Of a DNA stretch of 64,000 nt, positions 41,164-49,963 are shown piece after piece. The translations under genes were made by a program, and so were the position numbers. This DNA comes from Trichomonas vaginalis G3 (Eukaryota > Parabasalia > Trichomonadida > Trichomonadidae): positions 31,588,082 to 31,652,081 of the forward strand of contig NC_067207.1 of NCBI RefSeq assembly GCF_026262505.1. The letters run 5' to 3'. Each line of letters begins with the position of its first letter. The stretch's first letter is position 1. Below the pieces are notes generated by a model. The model searched no databases. It was not told the origin of the DNA and was given only the letters and a program-made list of their open reading frames with translations.

Positions 41164-41169
41164 ATTTTC
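41164..41169. repeat. Target-site duplication, right (ATTTTC)
   Basis: Matches 26872-26877 exactly. Confidence 0.95.
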
Positions 41170-41826
41170 GTATTATTTTTTGTGTTTAAGCATAAATTAT
41201 GTATTTACTTATGAAGGATAAGCATTTTATTCATTGTCATAAATATGTACCATAACAAATTGATAAAATTTTAAAAAATTGTGGATTTTAGCGGGTATTA
41301 TTCTGGCCAATACCCGTTGTTACAAGATTTAATATTAACCATATCAATAGCAGACTCAATGTAAAAATTTAGATATATTTTTTTTCATTATTCAAACTTT
41401 AATAAATTTTAGTATAATGAATGATTTTGTTTCGTGTATGATACAGAAATGAAAAGCTTAATTAATATTATTTTGCATTTTTTCAAGAATGTTAGAGTAT
41501 ATCTACATTAAAAAATCAGATTCGAACTGCGATACTGCATCAAATTGATGCATATCTGATAAGGATCTCAAAAGAGTAAAGTTAATTTTTTTGAGTTTTT
41601 TTAAGTTTTGGGCCTGAGTAAAACACCATCTCGAGCAATATTTTTGGGACGACGATAGGCCTTATTTGGCCTTACAGTGGACCCTTAAATCAATAATAAA
41701 ACTTAATTTGTGAATCAAATATGATTATAGATATTAAGAGTGTTTTATTGCTACCAGATATGGACGCTCTGGATGATCTTTTAAAATGGACTCTAAGTCA
41801 CTTTTTCCCTTACATCTGCGAGCGTT
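41170..41826. other. Intergenic stretch with transposon-end-like motif and an initiator
   Basis: TTACAGTGGACCCTTAA at 41672-41688 is the inverted partner of 26294-26310. TCACTTTT at 41798-41805, 29 bp before the next ATG, matches the trichomonad initiator TCAYTW and probably starts transcription of the LisH gene. Confidence 0.55.
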
Positions 41827-42267
41827 ATGAAAACGGTTGAAGGAAAAAAAATAAATTTTGAAATGAGTTCCTTGAACGGGCTTGCCTCAGATTGCCAGAC
41901 AGAAATTCTTGCACAGTTATACGATGTTTGCGAACAGAGAGGCGTTAAGGACGAAGTTCTCAAAAACGCTCAAGATATGGCAACAGTCGCTTGCAGAAAC
42001 GTTCTCAATCCAGAAGAAACTCCATTAAAAACATTCGATGGTGTTCCAAAAGATAAAACTTTCGAACTTCAACTTATTTATGACTTCTTAAAGCAATCAG
42101 GTTTCAATTTTGCCGCAAATTGCCTTAAATTCGAATCACAACAGCCAGAATTGCTCGAAAACTTTAACCGTCGTCAGCTTGGTAAAGAATCACATTTCTG
42201 CACTTACGACAAGACACCATACCTTGTTCAGATTATTCGCGAAATTCAACGTGCTGAGAAGCAATAA
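41827..42267 (+). CDS. LisH-domain protein (FOP/FOR20-like)
   Basis: 146 residues from ATG 41827, preceded by an initiator-like TCACTT. A helical N-terminus is followed by a LisH motif at about 80-110 (LQLIYDFLKQSGFNFAANCLKFESQ), which promotes dimerisation. Short LisH proteins of this layout include the FOP/FOR20 family of centrosomal or basal-body proteins, so a cytoskeletal role is plausible but unproven. GC and codon use are higher than in the surrounding repeats, typical of a conserved host gene. It lies 660 bp from the Maverick. A 28-bp sequence beginning at its stop codon is identical to one inside the Maverick (31903-31930). Confidence 0.7.
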   Translation: MKTVEGKKINFEMSSLNGLASDCQTEILAQLYDVCEQRGVKDEVLKNAQDMATVACRNVLNPEETPLKTFDGVPKDKTFELQLIYDFLKQSGFNFAANCLKFESQQPELLENFNRRQLGKESHFCTYDKTPYLVQIIREIQRAEKQ

Positions 42268-43133
42268 AAACATTGATTTTATTTTTATATAAATCGATAA
42301 TATACTATATTTATGATCTTACAAGAATATTTTCTAATAATTTTTTGATTTTCATTTATCTTATTTTAATAGATACTTCTTGTGTTGTTTTGTGAATATT
42401 TGACTTATTTAAATTGAAATTTATCCAAAATTACCAAAAAAATTAAAATTTTTTGATATTAAAGTGTTGTATTAATGATATCTTATTTATTATTCAATGT
42501 ATATATTTCACAAAGTTGTGAAATAGGAATATTTGAGATCATTTGATCAATTTCGTAAATCTGAGTATTTTCACTCAAATGACAAGAATTTGGTATTAAT
42601 TATTCGAATAATATGGCTAGTGTGCACATTTCTCTGGCCAATGCCAGAAAATAAACAAAATTTTTAAAATTCAAGAAAGAAGTGAACAATCTCATACAAA
42701 TAATTTTTTAAGCGTCATGGCTGCGTGCCATAATACTTTCAGAGATCTTTGGATGAGATTTGATGGATTTGCCTTCGAAGGATATTCTTGATCCGGTGAC
42801 ATCTTCCAATTTTTACATTTTTGCGATATTGATCTTGTTCAGATAATTTTATCAATAAATTTGAGAGCCGAAAATGGATGCAAGGGTCTATGTATTTCTT
42901 CAGAGAATTGAACCTAAACGTCCGGGAAAATAAGCTACAATTTTATGGATAACAAAAGAATTTGTAATGTTTTAAAAAGAGGGAGTAAAATTTGAATGCA
43001 TTATTTGCAACTTTATGTTTTAAAAATGTACATTTTCATAGCATTGGTTTTAGATGAGCATAAACAATTATTTGGAATTAAAAATACACATATCGACCAA
43101 ATAGTAAATTTACATTTTAAAATAGAGTATAAA
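42268..43133. other. Intergenic stretch
   Basis: No gene recognised. The first 27 bp belong to a 28-bp block shared with 31903-31930 of the Maverick. An open frame at 42996-43181 has no family features. Confidence 0.5.
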
Positions 43134-45005
43134 TCAGCGTCTTATTTTCTTAGAAAATCTATAAATGTTTGGGATATCTGATGTAAATCGAGCAAATTCA
43201 TATGAAATTGATTTGGTAAATGAAACACATTTATCAGTTTTGTCACAACATACAATAATAAGATGATGAATACCGCGTGAAAGATTGTTTGGAATAGAAA
43301 TTTCGATATTGAATGAATGATTATTTGAATCGGGAATAGAAATTGATTTTGATGCTTCACTGGTTGGATATCCTTCAATAAATGATTTAACAGTGACAAA
43401 ATCATCACAATCAAGATCAGAAACAAATCCAGAAACTGAAATATGATTGTCAACATTGTGATAATATGTTTCTTTCATTGTATCCGAAACAATTAGAACT
43501 GGATAGTTTCGAAAGAAGTCGAAATATTGAGATTTTGGTTCTGTACTTTCTTGAGTATTTGTTGTTGTTGCCCAAACTCTAACTGGATAAAAACCATCAT
43601 TTACAATAGAATCTGGAATTAAGCAATAACCTGAAAATGCAAATGTATGTGTTTCTGGGTTCTTAATTGGATTTCCTTCGAATGTACTATTGATATCTCC
43701 AATACTACAATAAATAGAAAAATCTTCTGAATAAATTCCACTTCCACTGACTTTGATACTTTTATCAATAGTTTTGTTGTATTGGCTTCGTTCAAGATTT
43801 GATAATTCAAGTGAAAATGGAATTTCATATTCAAATTCAACTGAAACTGTATTTGATACAAATGTTTTATCATCTGAAAACTTAGAATAAATTGTGTGAT
43901 TTCCATTTGATAATTCATTTGGGATGTCGATTGAATATTCATATGTTGAAGATCCACTTCCTTTATTAACTTGAGTTGATGAATAATTGTCAATCCAAAT
44001 TTCAAGGGTAAATGATTCTTCTTTATTTCGATCAAATAAAACTGTTACGATAATGCTTGTGTCGTCATTTAATTTGTATTTGTTTTTTTCTGTTGTAATG
44101 TTCATCAAATAATACAATGGATAATCTGCAAAACAAAGTGCTGTAGATATATGTGCATTTTCAATATTAAGTGAATCAGTTGTTGAAATATCAAAATTTC
44201 CAAGTCCTAATTCTGATTCAGAACAATCATTATTTGATGGAATGAAACAAGAAGAAACTGTAATTGAAGCACCACTACCTGCATAAAATAGAGATTTTCC
44301 TTTGTTGTTTGATATAATACAATCTGTAATAAAAACTTTAACATTTGACAATGCAGAAATAACTCAATTTGAAGATGATGATGATGATAATTTTGAACAT
44401 TTATTTGAAATAATGTTGCAATGGTTGATTTGAATTCCATTTCGATAATTATATAAACATTTTGCTTGAGTACCATTGTTTTTAATAAATGTTGAATATG
44501 AAATAGTTGCATTTAAATCTCTATTTCCTGAAATCCAGTAGACTGAATTATATAATGCTTGTGAATTAGAAATATTTACATTTCGAACAATATTTTCACC
44601 ATATTCATGACGAATTGGACCTGTATTTCCATCACTTCCAGTGATAGTTGATTCAATTAAGTAATTTTTGGATGATTTATTTTCTGTTGCTGAAATATAT
44701 GAATGTGGGTATGGGTAATTGTTAATGTACGCATTGATACTGCAGATTTGATATTGAACAGTTTGACCTCGGTTTTGGTAAATGTTGCCACCAGATGAAT
44801 CAGAGCCATGATTGGAATCAAAAACACTGTTTGAGATAAGAAATCGATTGTTGTCGTTATTAGTGAGTTTAATAAGTTGTGTGTTGTGATTTGTAAATAA
44901 AACTTCGTGAACATGAAAATTTCCTGTTTTATCAACAAGGACTGTATTTGATGTATGATCTGTTGGGTGATATCCACTGAAAAACTGATTCCAAACATCA
45001 TTTGG
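43134..45005 (-). pseudogene. Beta-helix protein, copy 2 (inverted), 3' truncated, same TGA
   Basis: The same family and frame layout as 22352-24583, on the opposite strand. The frame runs from about 45005 (NDVWNQFF) to 43134 and is broken only by TGA at 44364-44366, at the same codon as copy 1. The central part is almost identical to copy 1; the N-terminal rungs differ more. A run of six serines just before the TGA is one visible difference. After the FTKS segment (about 43200) the sequence departs completely from copy 1, so the 3' end is a recombination junction and about 120 residues are missing. No ATG opens the frame. Confidence 0.75.
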
Positions 45006-45290
45006 GAATATTGTAATGTTTTATTTTTGTATATTATCCATTTACAAACAAGTTATTTTTCATTTCATATTTTTATTAATTGGATTTTGACATACTATTT
45101 CCACAACCATTAATTTGCCTTATTGTTAGTACAATTACTATAATTTACAACAACATTTCATTAAATATCTAAATAAAATTCATCTTATATTGAATAAATT
45201 TACAATTCCTGACACTCAAATGGTCAGAAACTACAAGTATACTATATTAAATAAGAGACTTCTGAAAAAATCTTCCTCACTATGTCATAT

Positions 45291-45301
45291 TCAGAATCCC
45301 T
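45291..45301. repeat. MULE target-site duplication, left (TCAGAATCCCT)
   Basis: The 11-bp TCAGAATCCCT recurs at 47586-47596. The length is typical for Mutator-like elements (8-11 bp). Confidence 0.85.
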
Positions 45302-45447
45302 GAGAAAGGGACAGACTAGCCCATTGTCACTTTTTAATTTAGCAAATGAACGCTTATGGAGTGGAGTTTTTGGGTAAATCTGATTTGCTTATAAATGAAA
45401 TAAAATCAAAAGAAACCATATTGGCATTATATTATGCAAAAATAAAT

Positions 45448-45775
45448 GATCTTACTTAGTACTTTTAAAGTTAATTTCAGAAAAAATTTGACACAATGGT
45501 ATCCGGCACATACAAGTGGTGTACAACCAAAATATAAGTTGGTTTAAACATATATTGCTATATCTCATGATCTTACTTAGTACTTTTAAAGTTAATTTCA
45601 GAAAAAATTTGACACAATGGTATCCGGCACATACAAGTGGTGTACAACCAAAATATAAGTTGGTTTAAACATATATTGCTATATCTCATGATCTTACTTA
45701 GTACTTTTAAAGTTAATTTCAGAAAAAATTTGACACAATGGTATCCGGCACATACAAGTGGTGTACAACCAAAAT
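45448..45775. repeat. 121-bp tandem array inside the MULE, 2.7 copies
   Basis: Copies start at 45448, 45569 and 45690 (the last partial), exactly 121 bp apart and nearly identical, with the core GACACAATGGTATCCGGCAC. The sequence is unrelated to the 121-bp array at 33938. It lies between the left terminal repeat and the transposase gene, where subterminal transposase-binding sites would be expected. Confidence 0.95.
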
Positions 45776-45935
45776 TTCATATCCCTAGTTTTACATTTAT
45801 GTTTAGTTTTATTTCACCTAATTTTCAAAGATCATAATTGAATTAGATGGCCAAGCTATTCAAAACACGACCAAGCTTATCAAAATAAGACCAATATATT
45901 CAAAATTCTTTATTCTTTCAAATCATTTCATTTTA

Positions 45936-47376
45936 ATGCAGATCCAAGATCACGAACTCACATATATCGAGTTGCTTAAGTATGGAGTGCAACAAGAAAT
46001 ACAAGCAGGTTGTAGTTATTCATATAAAACTAGGAAAGAAAGAAATCAAATCCAATTTAATTGTAAGTGGCCGAATTGTCCATGTCGCTTCCTTGTTGAT
46101 ACACTTCCCGATGACAAGTACCACATACGAAAATGTATTAACACCCACAATCATTCTGCCCCTTTTCCAAACAAATCACAACAAATTACATCATATTTTT
46201 CTAGATCTTATTTAACAAGATATTTTGAATCAAATCAAGACCGTGTTTACGCACAATTAGGTGTTTCAAAGATCTTAATATCCCATTTGAGAGTGGGATC
46301 ATTCCGGAAATGTTTCAACTATCTACAGATGCTTTAAAAAAGTTTTCTAAACGCCTTCATGCAATCAATACCCGTTTCTCAGCGGATGATGTTACATCTC
46401 TTGCAATTTTTGTCGACATGGTTAAGAGTCATTCTCCAGATGATCTCATCGAGTTTATTCACGAGCCAGATCGTATGATTTTCTATTACGCCCCATTCGA
46501 AGCAAATGCTTTTTCACATCAAATACAAACTTATCACATTGATTCCACTTATAAGCTCTTGCGCTCTCGCATACCATTTTATGCCGTCACTGGCAAATTC
46601 GCGGAATCAATTGTTTTTCCGTTTTTGTATTTTTTCGTTTGGCCCGACACAAGTGAAAATATACAAGTTTGTCTCACAGCATATTTTGGCTCCATCAATC
46701 GCGAACCATCTTATTTTTCAATGGACTGCGCACCTCAAATCACAAATGCTGTTGAAACAGCCATCCCCTTATGCCAGATCATTTGGTGTGGCGTTCATGT
46801 GCTGCGCGCTGTCATGAGAAAGGCTGAAAAGTTTCAAGATCGTTCCAACTTCGAAACTTTCTATAACTTAATGAAGTTATTGGTCTTTGGTTCTGAAGAG
46901 GAAGAAATTGATCCTGATGAATTTACAACAATTTAGAAGAAATTTTAAATGAGGAACCTGCTGCCCGTGAATACTTTGACCGACAGTGGCGCCATCATCT
47001 TGACAGGTGGATGCTTCGCTATATAAATGAAGGAGATGGAACAAACAACATCTCGGAATCACATTTCAAGGTTTTGAAGCACCAGTACTTCCCAGAAAGG
47101 CGAAATCTTCGACTCGATGAACTTGTCATCGAGTTATATTCCAGTGTTGTTCCTTCATTCCTGATTAAGTTGCAAATTAAAGGTCTGGATTCAGAGAGAA
47201 GTGTTAAAGTTATCAAAAAAGTCACAAGAGATTTCGAAGAAATGACACAATTTAAAAAAGTCGAATGCATCAGTATGCTTGAAGCTGTTCAGAAAGGTCT
47301 GAAAAATGATACACTTGATCCCAACATTGTTTACTCAACATTAAAAATATTATTGCAAAGAAAACATTTGATTTAA
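45936..47376 (+). pseudogene. MULE transposase, two frameshifts
   Basis: ATG 45936 follows TCATTTCATTTTA, which contains two initiator-like TCATTT motifs. The N-terminus is a FAR1/FLYWCH-type zinc finger (CKWPNCPCRF...HNH). The MULE DDE domain follows: HIDSTYKLLR (first D), SMDCAP (second D) and NISESHFKV (third acidic residue), with a CGVHVLRA motif between. Frame changes occur near 46273 (frame 0 to 2) and near 46925 (frame 2 to 1); each is explained by a single-base indel and domain order is kept. It is inactive as it stands. Confidence 0.88.
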
Positions 47377-47585
47377 TAAACATTTAATTTATTATAATTA
47401 ATTTTTTATTACAGTATAGTAAAAAATGCTATAAATAAATTATTATATTTTATTAAAATGTGACTTTTAATAGTAAGTGAATAAAATAAATCAGGAATTG
47501 GGAAAGAAATAAGGTTAATTAAAAATAATGAAAATTACAAGTTTAAGGTTAATGAAAAGTGACAATGGGCGAGTTTGTCCCCCAC

Positions 47586-47596
47586 TCAGAATCCCT
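47586..47596. repeat. MULE target-site duplication, right
   Basis: Exact copy of 45291-45301. The next 296 bp to the UBA-SEP gene show no feature. Confidence 0.85.
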
Positions 47597-47892
47597 AGCT
47601 CTTTGAAAACTAAAAAATAGAAATTAGAGTAGTTTAAGGCAAAGTTATTTCGAGATCTTTAGAATTATTCAGAGATCTCGGAGTAACAATGCCCTATTTA
47701 AATAAATACACAATCATTGGCTTTTTGGGGATCAATGGACTGTAATATAAACACATGAGAGAAATATAGTAAATCTAAAAGCTATATTTGAAACAAAAAG
47801 ATTATTTATAAACAATTACATGCAAATTTATGAAAATAGATATATATGATTATAAAAATCATAAAATAAAGCTCTAACAATGAATAAATAGT

Positions 47893-48870
47893 CTATGAGG
47901 AAAAATCAAAAGATTTTTTGTCAATAATTTCAAAATCATCGCCAGAAATGTTATTAGGTATATTACCTGAGTTAATCTGATTCATAAATTCATTGTATTT
48001 TACTTTATCGAGCTTAGTAAATTTTCCTTTGATTGAATATCCATTTTTCCAAAGAGTAATCGCTGTATGGTTTTTAGCTGTATATCTCCGTTTCAGAGGG
48101 GAACTATTTTTGGCTGTAAGTCGTTGTTGATATGGATTTTGGGGAAGATTTTGTAAAATTTCTGGATTTTTATCAAATGTAGGATATATCTTTTCTGCAT
48201 TTAATGAACTATCTGATTCTTCTACTTTTGCTGATTCATTTTTAAGATGAATGAATGCTTGCTCGATATCTTTTTCATTATAAAATCTTTCTTTCTGAAA
48301 AGTAGATTTTTGGAACTTGTATTGTTGAAATGTCGGTAGTTCTTCTTTTTGTTGAGGTTCTTGTTCTTCATTATTTTTTGATGAATTTTCTTCAGTAGTT
48401 TCATTAGATTCAGGAGGCGGTAGTGGTGGAGGTATATTAAGATTTGGTGGAGGTATTAACATGGCGTCTGCTGATTCACCCAGCAAGTTTATTACTTGTT
48501 GGAAAACATTTGCTAAGTTTATACCTGAAATTTGGAGCTGAGGAGTTGAATGTTCTGGTGAATCAGTTGTTTCAGCATGTTGGTTACTTGTTTCTGTATC
48601 GTCTGACATACTATAACTTGTATTTTCTGAATTTTGATCACCAGTATTAGAATTACGTGCTGTAGATTGTGAAGGTGAATTAGTAGGTCGTGAATTAAAG
48701 TTAGGTGGTTGAAATTCAGGCGGAACTGCTTCAGCTCCTATATCGAAATAAGCTATAATTGCATTGTTCAAATCTCCTGGATTATGAGATATGAAATAGT
48801 ATGCTGTTCTATAATCTGACTCTGTAATATTTATAAATTGTTCAATATCTGCATTTGATACTCTTGACAT
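47893..48870 (-). CDS. UBA-SEP protein (p47-like) without a UBX domain
   Basis: The ATG at 48868-48870 gives MSRVSNADIEQF, an N-terminal UBA-like ubiquitin-binding domain (about 1-42). A long serine, asparagine and glutamate-rich linker with a PPPNLNIPPPLPPP stretch follows. The SEP domain is at about 265-305 (HTAITLWKNGYSIKGKF...EFMNQINSGNIP). p47-type adaptors recruit ubiquitinated cargo to the Cdc48/p97 ATPase, with UBX making the main contact. Here the protein ends 13 residues after SEP and I see no UBX downstream. Either the UBX has been lost or the linker carries an alternative p97-binding motif. The gene is on the minus strand, alone. Confidence 0.8.
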   Translation of the reverse strand: MSRVSNADIEQFINITESDYRTAYYFISHNPGDLNNAIIAYFDIGAEAVPPEFQPPNFNSRPTNSPSQSTARNSNTGDQNSENTSYSMSDDTETSNQHAETTDSPEHSTPQLQISGINLANVFQQVINLLGESADAMLIPPPNLNIPPPLPPPESNETTEENSSKNNEEQEPQQKEELPTFQQYKFQKSTFQKERFYNEKDIEQAFIHLKNESAKVEESDSSLNAEKIYPTFDKNPEILQNLPQNPYQQRLTAKNSSPLKRRYTAKNHTAITLWKNGYSIKGKFTKLDKVKYNEFMNQINSGNIPNNISGDDFEIIDKKSFDFSS

Positions 48871-49402
48871 ATTTAATGTCACTTTTATTCAATCAAAGAA
48901 GAAAGGGCGAAGCCTCGATTAGTCTGATAATTAAATTTTTCATGCGAAAATGCTGAGTTACAGATACTTGTGTTTCAAAATAATATGCCATATGAAAGGC
49001 CCTTCCATCATAGAATATATCACATATCTAGTGTAGAAGATCACGAAAAAATAATTAAAAATCATATTTTCTATCATATCATCAGATTCGGAAAAAGTAT
49101 TGTCTAATGTATTAATTTCCAGCAATAATAGTCAATAAAACTGTAGCTCAATGCTATTTGCACATATGATTTAGGATCTATAGCCGAAATCAGATGAATT
49201 GAAATGGTGTCTCAATTTATTGGAATAACCGTAAATACCATACAAAACATTGAACTATAACTTTTCAATATTTCAAAAAAAAAGTTATAGTTACTGATTT
49301 TGATACCAATAGCATCAGCATACTGTTAAACATGAAATAGATTTCACATCGATGTAAAATATAAAATTTACAAAATACCTCAAAAGTCATTTTTCCAAAA
49401 CA
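48871..49402. promoter_or_regulatory. Divergent intergenic region with an initiator at 49387
   Basis: Spacer between two divergent genes. TCATTTTT at 49387-49394, 16 bp before the ATG at 49403, fits the trichomonad initiator TCAYTW. On the minus side, GACATTAAAT directly before the UBA-SEP ATG is only a partial match. Confidence 0.55.
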
Positions 49403-49963
49403 ATGAATTTGAGTTGGTCCAAGCACTCGGTCATCCAACTTCAAAATGATGGAAGAACTATAGACATGGTCGATTTATCTGAAATGACGCCAGAAAATCA
49501 GCAATTCATACTGAATACGCAAAAACAAAACCAATATTCACAAAGAAAAAGTGATACACCGCATGTATGGAAAGATACTGTTTATAGATCTGCAAAGCGT
49601 ACATATCCGCAACCATTCAGACAATGTTTGGAACCCAATCGACCAAATCTACAGTTCAGCTTTGTACAAACAAAACCATTAACAAAAACTAGTCAGCCAA
49701 TAAAAGCAAGAAGTGCTTCAATATCTACTATAACGTCCTCGAGATCATTATCATCGTCTTTTTCTTTCACTCGAAAACCAAATGTACGTCGTTGCTCTAC
49801 ATGCAGACCATTTGAGTATGACATGGCATATATTCTCGAGCCGAAAAATACAGAAATAAGTGAAGCATTGTCTTCTAGAATTTTAAATGAAGAAGAAAGA
49901 AAGATGTTAACAATTCCACCATTATCATATCTACCTCCTGAAAATCTTTGCAATACATTTTAA
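49403..49963 (+). CDS. Orphan protein with Ser-rich linker, 186 residues
   Basis: ATG 49403 has a good initiator-like motif 16 bp upstream. The product is polar and probably largely unstructured: a glutamine/asparagine-rich start, a serine-rich centre (SASISTITSSRSLSSSFSF) and a C-terminal segment with two cysteines (RRCSTCRPFEYDM) and a short helix. Not recognised. Codon use and the initiator support a real gene; phosphorylation or adaptor roles would be guesses. Confidence 0.6.
   Translation: MNLSWSKHSVIQLQNDGRTIDMVDLSEMTPENQQFILNTQKQNQYSQRKSDTPHVWKDTVYRSAKRTYPQPFRQCLEPNRPNLQFSFVQTKPLTKTSQPIKARSASISTITSSRSLSSSFSFTRKPNVRRCSTCRPFEYDMAYILEPKNTEISEALSSRILNEEERKMLTIPPLSYLPPENLCNTF

Larger units (their letters stand above)
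45302..47585 (+). mobile_element. Mutator-like (MULE) DNA transposon, 2,284 bp
   Basis: Bounded by 11-bp target duplications and imperfect terminal inverted repeats of about 40 bp sharing GGGACA and GCCCATTGTCACTTTT. It contains a 121-bp tandem array and a MULE transposase gene with two frameshifts. The element is complete in outline but cannot make its own transposase. Confidence 0.88.

Noticed and set aside
26310-41671. A composite transposon bounded by CAGTGGACCC ends carrying the Maverick
   Set aside because: The ends face outward, which is the wrong orientation for enclosing the segment.
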